Of a stretch of 64,000 bases of DNA, positions 25,016 through 33,303 are shown piece by piece (the stretch's first letter is position 1; each line of letters opens with the position of its first letter). Location of the stretch: contig NZ_RQJP01000002.1 of assembly GCF_003858645.1 (NCBI RefSeq), positions 434,001 through 498,000 on the forward strand, in the 5' to 3' direction. Under the pieces are notes generated by a model. It had not been told where the DNA came from and made no database searches. It worked only from the letters and a program-made list of their open reading frames with translations. The DNA is from Larkinella knui. GTDB lineage: Bacteria > Bacteroidota > Bacteroidia > Cytophagales > Spirosomataceae. A program made the position numbers and the translations under genes.

Positions 25016-26074
25016 TTATCGGTTTTCGTACATGGAGTCGTAATACTTCTGGTAGGCACCGGAGGTGACGTTTTCGAGCCATTCCTGATTGGCCAGGAAC
25101 CAGTCGACGGTTTTTTCCAGTCCTTCTTCAAACTGCAAGGAAGGTTCCCAGCCTAGTTCGTTCATGAGCTTGTGGGCGTCGATGGCGTAGCGCAGGTCAT
25201 GCCCGGCCCGGTCAGTTACATACGTAATCAATTGGGCAGAAGTGCCTTCGGACCGACCCAGTTTCTGATCCATGATGCGGCACAGCAGGTGCACCAGATC
25301 GATGTTTTTCCACTCATTAAAACCGCCAATGTTGTAGGTTTCGCCCGTTTTGCCCCTGTGATAAATCGTGTCGATGGCCCGCGCGTGATCGATGACGTAT
25401 AACCAGTCCCGTACATTCTCGCCTTTGCCATACACCGGCAAGGGCTTGTTGGTCTGGATGTTATGAATCATCAACGGAATCAGCTTTTCGGGGAAGTGAT
25501 TCGGACCATAGTTGTTCGAGCAGTTCGACAAAACGATCGGCAGCCCGTAGGTGTTGCCATAGGCGCGGACAAAATGATCGGAAGCGGCTTTAGAAGCCGA
25601 ATACGGCGATTGGGGATCGTACGGTGTGGTTTCCGTAAAGAAATCTTCGGGATTGTGGAGCGAGCCGTAGACCTCATCGGTTGAAACGTGGTAAAACCGC
25701 TTACCGGAAAAGTCGGACTTCCAGCTATTTTTAGCCGTATTCAGCAGATTGACCGTTCCGACAACATTGGTCATGACAAAAGCCATTGGATCCGAGATGG
25801 ACCGGTCGACGTGCGATTCGGCCGCCAGGTGGATCACGCCATCGAAGGCGTGTTCCCCAAACAATTGCTCCAGAAACGAGGCATCCGTAATATCCCCTTT
25901 CACGAAGGTATAATTAGGGGCATCTTCAATGTCGGTGAGGTTGGCAAGGTTCCCGGCGTACGTCAACTTATCCAGATTAACAACCTGATAGTCAGGATAT
26001 TTCGTCACAAACAACCGTACGACGTGTGAACCAATGAATCCGGCTCCGCCGGTAATCAGAATCTTTTTTGACAT
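25016..26074 (-). CDS. rfbB: dTDP-glucose 4,6-dehydratase
   Basis: A 352-residue extended short-chain dehydrogenase that converts dTDP-glucose to dTDP-4-keto-6-deoxyglucose with bound NAD. The N-terminal Rossmann motif is GGAGFIGSHVVR; HLAAESHVDRSI, STDEVYGSL and the catalytic YSASKAASD (YxxxK) follow, with the family C-terminal GHDLRYAIDA. The start is ATG 26074, which puts the Rossmann motif at the usual place; the longer frame begins in galE. It starts 4 nt after the galE stop, so it is co-transcribed and probably coupled to galE. Confidence 0.96.
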   Translation of the reverse strand: MSKKILITGGAGFIGSHVVRLFVTKYPDYQVVNLDKLTYAGNLANLTDIEDAPNYTFVKGDITDASFLEQLFGEHAFDGVIHLAAESHVDRSISDPMAFVMTNVVGTVNLLNTAKNSWKSDFSGKRFYHVSTDEVYGSLHNPEDFFTETTPYDPQSPYSASKAASDHFVRAYGNTYGLPIVLSNCSNNYGPNHFPEKLIPLMIHNIQTNKPLPVYGKGENVRDWLYVIDHARAIDTIYHRGKTGETYNIGGFNEWKNIDLVHLLCRIMDQKLGRSEGTSAQLITYVTDRAGHDLRYAIDAHKLMNELGWEPSLQFEEGLEKTVDWFLANQEWLENVTSGAYQKYYDSMYENR

Positions 26075-26078
26075 GACT

Positions 26079-27113
26079 TTACTCCGAAACGATTGATTTG
26101 TTCTTCTGCAAATTTTGCTCCCAGCGCCAGGCATCCTGCAGGCCTTCGGCCAGCGTTTTCTCGGCCCGCCAGCCCATAACCTGGTTGACTTTATCGACCT
26201 GTGCGTAGATTTTTTCTACATCACCGGGACGGCGTGGGCCGATGGTATAATTGAGTTTAACGTGGTTGACCTCTTCAAACGTCCGGATGATTTCGAGTAC
26301 GGTATTGCCCTCTCCCGTTCCAACGTTAAAAATATCGTAATAACTGGTTTCCTGCCGTGAGTCAAGCAGCCGCAAGGCCTGAACGTGCGCTTTGGCCAGA
26401 TCGACCACATGAATAAAATCGCGGATACACGTTCCATCGGGCGTATCATAATCGTCGCCAAAAACCGTCAGTTTTTCGCGAATTCCGGCGGCTGTCTGCG
26501 TAATATAAGGGACCAGATTGCCCGGTACACCCAGCGGCAGTTCGCCGATCAATCCGGAGGGATGCGCGCCCATCGGGTTGAAATACCGCAGGGCCACGGC
26601 CTTGATGGGAGCGCCCGCATGAACCGTATCCCGAATAATGTCTTCGCAAATGGCTTTTGTATTGCCATAAGGCGATTGCGCCGGTAGCCGGGGGGTTTCC
26701 TCCGTCACCGGAAGGTGTTCGGGTTGGCCATAAACCGTGCAGGACGACGAAAAAACCAGATTTGGAACGCCATACTGCTGCATGGTTTCCAGCAGCAAAA
26801 TAGTTGAATCCAGGTTATTGCGGTAATACATCAGGGGTTTGGCCACCGATTCGCCGACGGCTTTGTGGGCCGCAAAATGAATAGCACCCTGAAAATTCTC
26901 TTTTTCAAAGATGTCGTTCAGGGCTTGCTGATCGTTGCAATCGGCTTCGTAAAAAGGAACATCGTGGTTCAGAATTTGACGCAGGCCCGCCAGTGCAGAA
27001 CGGTTCGAGTTGGAAAAATTATCGATGATTACCGGCTCGTAACCAGCATTTAGCAGTTCCACGACCGTGTGCGAACCAATAAAACCGGCCCCGCCTGTGA
27101 CTAAAATTCTCAT
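26079..27113 (-). CDS. galE: UDP-glucose 4-epimerase
   Basis: A 344-residue extended short-chain dehydrogenase that interconverts UDP-glucose and UDP-galactose. Motifs: NAD-binding GGAGFIGSHTVVELL at the N-terminus, FAAHKAVGESV, SSSCTVYG, catalytic YGNTKAICE (YxxxK), and C-terminal GPRRPGDVEKIYA, typical of GalE. It is the first gene of the nucleotide-sugar run with rfbB 4 nt downstream. The role is supply of activated sugars for surface polysaccharide, by inference. Confidence 0.95.
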   Translation of the reverse strand: MRILVTGGAGFIGSHTVVELLNAGYEPVIIDNFSNSNRSALAGLRQILNHDVPFYEADCNDQQALNDIFEKENFQGAIHFAAHKAVGESVAKPLMYYRNNLDSTILLLETMQQYGVPNLVFSSSCTVYGQPEHLPVTEETPRLPAQSPYGNTKAICEDIIRDTVHAGAPIKAVALRYFNPMGAHPSGLIGELPLGVPGNLVPYITQTAAGIREKLTVFGDDYDTPDGTCIRDFIHVVDLAKAHVQALRLLDSRQETSYYDIFNVGTGEGNTVLEIIRTFEEVNHVKLNYTIGPRRPGDVEKIYAQVDKVNQVMGWRAEKTLAEGLQDAWRWEQNLQKNKSIVSE

Positions 27114-27364
27114 TGGATGGATGGCATTTAAAGAGTTATTTCAAACGTTGAGTACGCACCAGGTCAAGCAAAAAACTTGCCGATAAATTTGCCGAATTTG
27201 TATTTTTTTACACTTTGGCAAGAAAATCATTTTTTATAAAATCGTGTTAGGAATTTGGAACCAGCCCGTTTCCTGCGTGGCAAAAGTATAAAATTCAGTA
27301 GGTTTCTAAAAATAAGTTTTTATCTTCGAGTCAGATCGTAACCACATTCAACCGCCCAAACGCC

Positions 27365-27412
27365 GGACGGTCGAAGCGTCAGACTGCCGAAGCATCGGAC
27401 CGCCGAAGCGTC
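27365..27412. repeat. Three tandem 16-bp repeats in the galE/27436 divergent gap
   Basis: Units GGACGGTCGAAGCGTC, AGACTGCCGAAGCATC and GGACCGCCGAAGCGTC lie head to tail, followed by a partial GGGCCG. The remaining part of the 322-base gap (27114-27435) is AT-rich and probably holds both divergent promoters; TATCTTCG at 27331-27338 is one base from a -7 box for the rightward gene. Nothing else is evident there. Confidence 0.8.
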
Positions 27413-27435
27413 GGGCCGTAACCCATTACAGTGGC

Positions 27436-28311
27436 ATGATAAACGATAATGAAATAAAAGCCTTGATTTCTTTACTGGACGACGAAGACCAGGAAATCAC
27501 CGAGCATGTTGAACAGAAAATCCGCGAATTGGGCGGCCAGTTGATTCCTTTTCTGGAAAGTGAATGGGAAGGTAGCTTTAGCCCGATTCACCAGAAGAAA
27601 ATTGAGGAGTTGATTCACGATTTGCAGTACCAATCCGTTCTGGAGCGCATTACCCTCTGGAAAGAATCCGGCGGCATCGACCTGCTGGAAGGTTTGTGGA
27701 TTGTGGCGACGTACCAATATCCGGATTTGTCACTCGATAAAATACGGCAGGAAATTAAGCAGCTTTACCTGGATGTGTGGCTGGAAGGAAAGTCCGAAAT
27801 GCATCCGATCGATCAGATTAAAACCTTAAATACCGTCTTTTTTAACAAGCTTAAATTTGCCGCCAACACCAAACATTTTCATTCGCCTTCCAATTCGATG
27901 ATCAATGTGGTGCTGGAAAGTCGGCGCGGCAACCCCATTTCGCTGTGCGTCATTTACATGCTGATCGCCCAGCAGCTCGATTTGCCAGTATACGGCGTCA
28001 ATCTGCCCAGCTTGTTTGTGCTGACCTACAAAAAAGATCACACGCAGTTTTACATCAATGTCTTCAACCGGGGCCTGGTGTTCTCGAAATCGGACATCGA
28101 TCATTACATTGGTCAGCTGAATCTGAAACCGGCCGACACGTATTACCAGCCCTGTACCAATCTGGATATTATCCGCCGGGTACTGCGCAATCTGATGCTG
28201 GCTTTTGAGAAAATCGGGGATACAGGGCGCGTGAAGGAAGTCGAGCAGTTGCTGAATGCGGTTTACGACGAAGATGCCACCCCGCCCCTGTCGGATTATA
28301 CGAACAAGTAA
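27436..28311 (+). CDS. SirB1-type transglutaminase-like protein
   Basis: A 291-residue cytoplasmic protein of the SirB1 / transglutaminase-like core family (PF13369 type). The N-terminal helical region (about 1-100) precedes the core, which has HSPSNSMINVVLESRRGNPI, the Cys-containing SLCVIYMLIAQQL and GVNLPSLFVL. Bacterial SirB1-like proteins often end in TPR-like helices; here a C-terminal helix pair (DIIRRVLRNLMLAFEKIGD) fits. The family is not shown to be an active transglutaminase and its function is not established. It is a single gene ended by a strong palindrome. Confidence 0.8.
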   Translation: MINDNEIKALISLLDDEDQEITEHVEQKIRELGGQLIPFLESEWEGSFSPIHQKKIEELIHDLQYQSVLERITLWKESGGIDLLEGLWIVATYQYPDLSLDKIRQEIKQLYLDVWLEGKSEMHPIDQIKTLNTVFFNKLKFAANTKHFHSPSNSMINVVLESRRGNPISLCVIYMLIAQQLDLPVYGVNLPSLFVLTYKKDHTQFYINVFNRGLVFSKSDIDHYIGQLNLKPADTYYQPCTNLDIIRRVLRNLMLAFEKIGDTGRVKEVEQLLNAVYDEDATPPLSDYTNK

Positions 28312-28397
28312 GTACTCACGAACTTGAGTCCGTGAGATCTGATCATTTCAAATGCTGATTGATAAATAAAATCTCACGGACTCAAGTCCGTGGGTAC
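28312..28397. repeat. Palindrome/bidirectional terminator between convergent genes
   Basis: 27-nt arms (28312-28338 and 28371-28397) match at 25 of 27 positions, core ACTTGAGTCCGTGAGAT. It begins on the base after the stop codon of the transglutaminase-like gene and ends 2 nt from the stop of the convergent phosphopantetheinyl transferase gene. Confidence 0.92.
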
Positions 28398-28398
28398 G

Positions 28399-29028
28399 TT
28401 AAAACGCCACCGCCAGCATGCCTGGTCCGGTTTCAAAGTAGTGAATCGTCAATTCCCGCACATCGTCGGGCAAGCGAACATGGCCCGTCAACAAGCCGGC
28501 TCCATCCACAAACGGTTCGATGTGCAGGTGTTCCCGAAACGTGAGCTGGCGTTTGCCATAGAGTTTGTAGAGGGCTTCTTTGGCGCACCAGTACACCGCC
28601 AGCCGGTGCAGATCCCCGTTGGCGTGGCGGATTTCTTCGTCGGATAAAACCCGCGGTACCACCCGGACAAATTGCTCCCGAAACGGCTCAATATCAATCC
28701 CAACGGCTTTGGAATGGTGCAACACGGCAGCTGCCCAGCCCGACGTGTGCGAAATCGAGACGTGCGCCTTCAGACCAATCAGATACGGTTTTCCGTACTC
28801 ATCTTTGTAAAGACCGGCATAAGACCAATGCGGCTGAACCAGGGCCAGAACGGCCGCCCGGCAAGCCAGCCATTCGACACGCTGGGCGGGGTGCGTAATG
28901 TCGAGCAACTCCAGTTGTTCGGGAACCGTCAGCGTCAGCAGCGCGCGCAGAGCGTCTTCACTTTCTTCAATTTTCCACAACACCGCCGTACAATCGGCAC
29001 CAAGCCGGTGGGTTTGATAAACGGACAT
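28399..29028 (-). CDS. 4'-phosphopantetheinyl transferase superfamily protein
   Basis: A 209-residue Sfp-type transferase that moves the phosphopantetheine arm of CoA to a Ser of carrier proteins. Motifs of the family are present in order: VSISHTSGWAAAV (P2-like), VGIDIEPF (Mg-binding Asp/Glu) and WCAKEALYKLYGK (WxxKEAxxK). The length fits the Sfp/Gsp group rather than the shorter AcpS, so targets may include fatty-acid, polyketide or lysine-pathway carrier proteins; no such carrier is in the window. It is a single gene, convergent with the transglutaminase-like gene and divergent from the WD40 gene. Confidence 0.9.
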   Translation of the reverse strand: MSVYQTHRLGADCTAVLWKIEESEDALRALLTLTVPEQLELLDITHPAQRVEWLACRAAVLALVQPHWSYAGLYKDEYGKPYLIGLKAHVSISHTSGWAAAVLHHSKAVGIDIEPFREQFVRVVPRVLSDEEIRHANGDLHRLAVYWCAKEALYKLYGKRQLTFREHLHIEPFVDGAGLLTGHVRLPDDVRELTIHYFETGPGMLAVAF

Positions 29029-29056
29029 ATCCCGGTTTTCTGAATAAAAAATCTAA

Positions 29057-29144
29057 GGTAAAATGTAAAATGATGAATGTAAAATGGTAGTGCCAAGGCC
29101 ATCCGGACACTTTTCCATTTATCATTCGACATTTTACATTTATC
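29057..29144. repeat. Long palindrome in a divergent promoter region
   Basis: Arms 29057-29087 and 29115-29144 pair imperfectly, core GTAAAATG / CATTTTAC. The arms repeat GTAAAATGATGAAT-like units. It sits between two divergent start codons, so it cannot be acting as a normal terminator for either gene. Confidence 0.8.
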
Positions 29145-29162
29145 ATTGCAGAAATTATAGCA

Positions 29163-30065
29163 ATGCAAGTCCAAAAAATTGACACCTTTGCCGGACACCG
29201 CGACTGCGTGTATACGCTGGATGCCGGAGCCTCGCCGACCGAGTTCTTTTCGGCAGGGGCCGACGGCCTGGTCGTTCGCTGGCAGTTGGACAAACCGGAT
29301 CTGGGAACCCTTCTGGCCCGCATTCCGGCGTCCGTGTATGCCCTGGCGTTCGACCCGGAACAGCAACAATTGTGGGTGGGTCAAAATTACGACGGTATTC
29401 ACATCATCGATCCCGTTCAAAAACAGGAAGTTCGGTCCGCCCAAATTACATCGGCGGCTATTTTCGACATCAAAATCGTGGAGGGCTTTGCCTGGATTGC
29501 CTTGTCCGACGGCGTTCTGGTGGTGATGGATGTCGCCGAATTTGTCGTTAAAAAGCACCTGAAAGTGAGCGATAAAAGCGCCCGCAGCATTGCCATCAAT
29601 CCGGTTAGCCGGGAAGTGGCCGTGGGCTACAGCGACAACGGCATTCGGATTTTTGACCTGGATTTACGGACGCTCAAGAAGATTATTCCGGCGCACGCCA
29701 ACTCCGTTTTTACCGTTCAGTATTCGCCCGATGGGCGGTATTTACTCTCGGCCGGGCGCGATGCTCACCTGAAAGTCTGGGAGGTTACCGATCAGTACAG
29801 CCCGCAGAACGACATTGCCGCCCATTTATTTGCGATCAATCACATCTGTTACAGCCCGGATGGCGCGTTATTTGCTACCTGCAGTATGGACAAATCCATC
29901 AAAGTCTGGGATGCCGGCACATTTCGGCTGCTGAAGGTGATCGACCGGGCCCGACACGCCGGACACGGTACGTCGGTAAACAAATTGCTCTGGAGTCCCT
30001 ATCACCAGCAACTGATTTCTGCCGGCGACGACCGCCTGATTTCGGTCTGGGAAATTACCCATTAA
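29163..30065 (+). CDS. WD40-repeat protein
   Basis: A 300-residue beta-propeller made of about seven WD40 repeats and little else. Repeats are recognisable by GH...WQ-type blocks: FAGHRDCVYTLD/VRWQLD, then degenerate blades, and the clear later ones HANSVFTVQYSPDGRYLLSA/LKVWEV, INHICYSPDGALFATCS/IKVWDA and VNKLLWSPYHQQLISAGDD/ISVWEI. No signal peptide, so it probably acts as a cytoplasmic protein-interaction scaffold. Partner is unknown. It precedes a DivIVA-domain gene in the same direction with a 122-nt gap. Confidence 0.9.
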   Translation: MQVQKIDTFAGHRDCVYTLDAGASPTEFFSAGADGLVVRWQLDKPDLGTLLARIPASVYALAFDPEQQQLWVGQNYDGIHIIDPVQKQEVRSAQITSAAIFDIKIVEGFAWIALSDGVLVVMDVAEFVVKKHLKVSDKSARSIAINPVSREVAVGYSDNGIRIFDLDLRTLKKIIPAHANSVFTVQYSPDGRYLLSAGRDAHLKVWEVTDQYSPQNDIAAHLFAINHICYSPDGALFATCSMDKSIKVWDAGTFRLLKVIDRARHAGHGTSVNKLLWSPYHQQLISAGDDRLISVWEITH

Positions 30066-30187
30066 CTAAATCATTTGGTTAGTTTTTAGCTTTTTCGCAT
30101 ATTTCAGAATAAAAAATTGATATTTTCGGCCAGAGTACTTTACTTTTAACAGACAAGTGACCATTTGGCACCATAATTCTTTCAACT

Positions 30188-31081
30188 ATGAAAATTACGC
30201 CCATCGAGATACGGCAGCATACATTTGAAAAGAAAGGATTCGGCGGTTACCGCCCCGACGAAGTGGATGCCTTTCTGGCATCCTTATCGCAGGAATGGGA
30301 ACGCGTTACGAGTGAAGGCAAAATGTTGAAGATGCAGCTTGAACTGGCTGAAAAAGAACTCAACAAGTTCAAGGACATCGAAATGACGCTGTTCAAAACG
30401 TTAAAAACCGCCGACGACACCAGCACCCAGATTACCGATCAGGCCAACAAAGCCGCCGAAAAATACCTGGGTGAGTCGAAACAGAAAGCCGATGAAATCC
30501 TGGCCGACGCCCGCAAACGCTCCACATTGATGGTGCAGGATGCCGAAAATCAGGCCCGGTTTATCAAAGAGAACATACTGAACGACCTGAAGTCGATGGA
30601 ACACGACTTCAAGGCGATGGAAAAATACAAGGAAGGACTCATCAAGCAGATTCGTACGCTGGCCAACAACGCCATCGACAGCGTCGACCGGTTTGAGAAG
30701 AAATTTGATCAGCAATCACTTCAGGCGAAGATCGAAGAGGTGACGGCCCAACATACTGAAAGTGAGCCGGTGGCGGCTGCCGAAACCGAGGTTGTTCCTT
30801 CCGATACGGCCCTGGTAGACCCCGAAACCCTGCACGTCGAAAACACGGACGATGCGCTGGAGCATGCCGCTGAAGCAGCAGAAACACCCGCTGACGAACC
30901 GGTGGAAGATTTGGTTGCCGCTCAGGGCGATGAAACGGCCGAAGCCGGGTTTCCCGCTACCGAACCGCTTGCGGAAACCGAATCCGAAGAAAACGAAACA
31001 ACCGAGCCGCAGGCCGTTCACGAAGAATCGGATTCGGGCGAAAAGAAAAAAGAAGCCGGATCGTTCTTCGATCAGATTTAA
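30188..31081 (+). CDS. DivIVA-domain coiled-coil protein
   Basis: A 297-residue protein whose first 60 residues are a DivIVA/GpsB-type membrane-curvature domain (ITPIEIRQHTFEKKGFGGYR, DEVDAFLASLSQEWE), followed by a long coiled coil to about residue 180 and a very acidic Glu/Ala/Thr-rich C-terminal tail ending KKKEAGSFFDQI. In other bacteria such proteins mark division sites or poles and recruit wall-synthesis or transport partners; its role in Bacteroidota is less clear. It ends at a strong terminator. Confidence 0.88.
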   Translation: MKITPIEIRQHTFEKKGFGGYRPDEVDAFLASLSQEWERVTSEGKMLKMQLELAEKELNKFKDIEMTLFKTLKTADDTSTQITDQANKAAEKYLGESKQKADEILADARKRSTLMVQDAENQARFIKENILNDLKSMEHDFKAMEKYKEGLIKQIRTLANNAIDSVDRFEKKFDQQSLQAKIEEVTAQHTESEPVAAAETEVVPSDTALVDPETLHVENTDDALEHAAEAAETPADEPVEDLVAAQGDETAEAGFPATEPLAETESEENETTEPQAVHEESDSGEKKKEAGSFFDQI

Positions 31082-31084
31082 CAC

Positions 31085-31110
31085 AAAGCGGACGCAGAGT
31101 CCGCTTTTTT
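31085..31110 (+). terminator. Rho-independent terminator of the DivIVA gene
   Basis: AAAGCGGAC (31085-31093), five-base loop, GTCCGCTTT (31099-31107) and a T-run. It lies 4 nt after the stop codon. Confidence 0.9.
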
Positions 31111-31153
31111 TATTCTACTTTTGAGCGAAAATCAACCGGTTGGCAAAACCGTC

Positions 31154-31516
31154 ATGCCCCCGTTTATGGGAACTATTTCGCTCGAAGGTCTCGAATTTTT
31201 CGCTTATCACGGCTTCTACGATGAAGAACAGAAGATCGGCAACAAATATTCGGTCGATATTACGGTCGTAGCCGACTTGTCCGAAGCCGCCCGGGTCGAT
31301 AAGTTGAGTACGACGGTTAATTACGGGGAATTATACCGCATTACCCACGAAGCCATGCAGCGCCCCGCCCGGCTGCTGGAACACATCTCCCACAACATTA
31401 TCCTGGAAATCCGCAAACGGTATCCCAACGTCGATTCCGTCGAAGTTAGTGTGTCGAAATTTAACCCGCCGATCGGGGGGGTTTGCCATCGGGCCAAGAT
31501 TACCTTACGAGGCTAA
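31154..31516 (+). CDS. folB: Dihydroneopterin aldolase
   Basis: A 120-residue FolB-type enzyme that cleaves 7,8-dihydroneopterin to 6-hydroxymethyldihydropterin in folate synthesis. Typical blocks: ISLEGLEFFAYHGFYDEEQ at the start, VDITVVADLSEAA, TVNYGELYRITHEAM, LLEHISHNI and VSVSKFNPPIGG, with the conserved Tyr, Glu and Lys for pterin binding and catalysis. I start at ATG 31154; another ATG at 31166 directly before the conserved block is equally possible, while the upstream TTG at 31121 is unlikely. No other folate gene is nearby. Confidence 0.92.
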   Translation: MPPFMGTISLEGLEFFAYHGFYDEEQKIGNKYSVDITVVADLSEAARVDKLSTTVNYGELYRITHEAMQRPARLLEHISHNIILEIRKRYPNVDSVEVSVSKFNPPIGGVCHRAKITLRG

Positions 31517-31557
31517 TTAGATTCCTGCAATTTATTTAAAAAAAAGTACCAGGATCG

Positions 31558-31590
31558 CTTGATTTATTCATCGGGACACTTCTATCTTTG
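31558..31590 (+). promoter_or_regulatory. Predicted promoter of the MFS transporter gene
   Basis: CTTG (31558-31561) and TATCTTTG (31583-31590, perfect TAnnTTTG) are 21 nt apart. The transcript would start about 31597, with a leader of about 120 nt before the transporter ATG. The leader region 31616-31716 also has weak, decayed palindromic pairing. Confidence 0.5.
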
Positions 31591-31600
31591 CAGGCATCGA

Positions 31601-31613
31601 CTTAGTGCGTTAA
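31601..31613 (+). promoter_or_regulatory. Shared leader element, copy 1
   Basis: CTTAGTGCGTTAA, exactly 10 nt after the TTTG of the -7 box. The identical 13-mer occurs 10 nt after a TTTG at 33260-33272, upstream of the isomerase gene of the same locus. It may be an operator or transcript-start element. Confidence 0.45.
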
Positions 31614-31719
31614 GTTAGCACAAAGACAAAAGACAGGAGAAGTGAGCAGAAAGAATACGGATCGAAATTTCACGGTTAAAGTCTCTTAGCTCACATCTAA
31701 CCTCTTTACGCTCTACCAG

Positions 31720-32979
31720 ATGAAAAACAACCTCCGCTGGCTCATCGTCTTTCTCCTCTTCGTGGCAACCGGCCTGAGTTTTCTGGACCGTCAGGTGCTT
31801 TCGATCGCCATTCTGAAGATTCAGGAGGAATTCCACATCACGGATGTTCAGTACGGCATGATCAACACCAGTTTTCTGATCAGCTACGCCCTGATGTTCA
31901 CGCTCGGGGGCTGGCTCATCGACCGGATTGGTGGGAAAATGGGGCTGGCACTGTCGGTCGGCCTCTGGTCGATTGCCAACAGCCTGCACGCGGTCATGAC
32001 CAGCTTTTCGCAATTACTGGCCTTCCGGTTTCTGCTCGGCATGGGCGAAGGCGGCTGTTTTCCGGGCGCGGCCTGGACGGTATACCGCTGGTTCGACAAG
32101 AAAGAACGCGCCCTGGCCAACGGTATTGCCATTGGCGGTTCGGCCATTGGCGCGGTCGTCGCTCCGCCCTTAACCATATGGTTGTCGACCACTTACGGCT
32201 GGCGGGGCGGTTTCCTGATTCCCGGGCTGATCGGCATTGCGTGGGTGATCGTGTGGCTGTTCATTCCCTGGAAAAAAGAAAATCTGGTCGTAGAACTGCA
32301 AACGGCGCTCGAACCGAAAGGAAAAATAACGTTTCTGGAGTTGTTCAAAAACCGCCCCACCTGGGTGTTTATTCTGGTGCGTTTTCTGCTCGACCCGGTA
32401 TTTTATTTCATGATGTTCTGGATTCCGAAATACCTCAGTTCGGTGCGAAACGTCTCTTTTGAACAAATTGGCGGCCTTTTCTGGATTCCGTTTCTGGCGC
32501 TGGGCATTTCCAACATCATCGGCGGCTGGCTTTCGGGCCAGTTGATTGCCCGGGGGTATTCGGTGAACAAAGCCCGGAAAACCGTCATGGGCATTGCGGC
32601 CGGACTAACGCTGCTGACGCCGGCCATCGAATGGGTTTCGTCGGTCGAACTGGCGATTGCGCTGATGGCGCTGTTCATGTTTGCCCACGGTTTCTGGATT
32701 ACCAATTACATCACCTCCATTTCCGACATGTTTGGCCAGAAAGCGACCTCGACGGTGGTGGGTTTGTCGGGAACGGCCGGCGCGGTATCCGGCCTGTTGC
32801 TCAATCCGTTGATGGGCGTGGTGATTCAGCAGTACTCCTACCGGCCGCTCTGGATTGCGTCGGGATTGCTCTATCCGCTGGCTTTTTTATTGTTTATCGG
32901 GCTGATTCCCAGAATAAAACCTTTGTTCGAAGAATCCCAATCGATTGGCGTTGTCCCGGAAGGCATCCAGGCCGATTGA
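31720..32979 (+). CDS. MFS sugar-acid/sugar transporter (anion:cation symporter type)
   Basis: A 419-residue inner-membrane transporter with twelve predicted helices, of the MFS branch that includes hexuronate and galactarate importers (ExuT-like). N-terminal LSFLDRQVLSIAI, the loop GGWLIDRIGGKMG, GMGEGGCFPGAAWTVYRWFD and RALANGIAIGGSAIGA are characteristic. It opens the glycan locus and is followed, after a palindrome-rich 324-nt gap, by the isomerase gene, with which it shares a 13-bp leader element. The likely substrate is a monosaccharide or sugar acid released by the downstream enzymes; the exact sugar is not determined. Confidence 0.85.
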   Translation: MKNNLRWLIVFLLFVATGLSFLDRQVLSIAILKIQEEFHITDVQYGMINTSFLISYALMFTLGGWLIDRIGGKMGLALSVGLWSIANSLHAVMTSFSQLLAFRFLLGMGEGGCFPGAAWTVYRWFDKKERALANGIAIGGSAIGAVVAPPLTIWLSTTYGWRGGFLIPGLIGIAWVIVWLFIPWKKENLVVELQTALEPKGKITFLELFKNRPTWVFILVRFLLDPVFYFMMFWIPKYLSSVRNVSFEQIGGLFWIPFLALGISNIIGGWLSGQLIARGYSVNKARKTVMGIAAGLTLLTPAIEWVSSVELAIALMALFMFAHGFWITNYITSISDMFGQKATSTVVGLSGTAGAVSGLLLNPLMGVVIQQYSYRPLWIASGLLYPLAFLLFIGLIPRIKPLFEESQSIGVVPEGIQAD

Positions 32980-33015
32980 CGAATGAGGGTACTTCACCCC
33001 GGCATTTTTAATAAA

Positions 33016-33213
33016 ACAGCCCACGGACGGTTCGCCGTTGCGATTTAACCGTGGGAAACGAATAAAAATGGGACGATTTAATACCCGTTTTACCGGTTTT
33101 GTCCAATCATCAGCAACAATCCAAAAACCGTTAAAACGGTTTATCGAATACCCATTTGACACCATTTGAACCCACGGTTCAAACCGTGGGCTGTTACAAA
33201 TAACACAGCCCAC
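33016..33213. repeat. Composite palindrome in the MFS-isomerase gap
   Basis: An outer pair ACAGCCCACGG (33016-33026) and CCGTGGGCTGT (33184-33194) encloses several weaker inverted pairs. A further hairpin GTGGGCTGTTA / TAACACAGCCCAC spans 33187-33213. It looks like nested or partly decayed palindromes. The rest of the gap (32980-33303) has only the leader element at 33260. Confidence 0.75.
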
Positions 33214-33259
33214 ATCTCGCAACGAGAATCGTGTGCTGAATAAAATTTGCCACAATCCA

Positions 33260-33272
33260 CTTAGTGCGTTAA
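33260..33272 (+). promoter_or_regulatory. Shared leader element, copy 2
   Basis: CTTAGTGCGTTAA, identical to 31601-31613 and again 10 nt after a TTTG (33246-33249, within TAAAATTTG). It lies 31 nt before the isomerase ATG. Confidence 0.45.
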
Positions 33273-33303
33273 CCAAATCGATAAAAGATACAACTTAGAT
33301 AAT

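Noticed and set aside
27365-27412. Possible CRISPR array
   Set aside because: The units are contiguous 16-bp tandem copies with no spacers, and no cas gene is in the window.
31616-31716. A further long palindrome in the MFS leader
   Set aside because: Pairing is only about two thirds over the best stretch; it may be a decayed copy but is not strong enough to list as a repeat.
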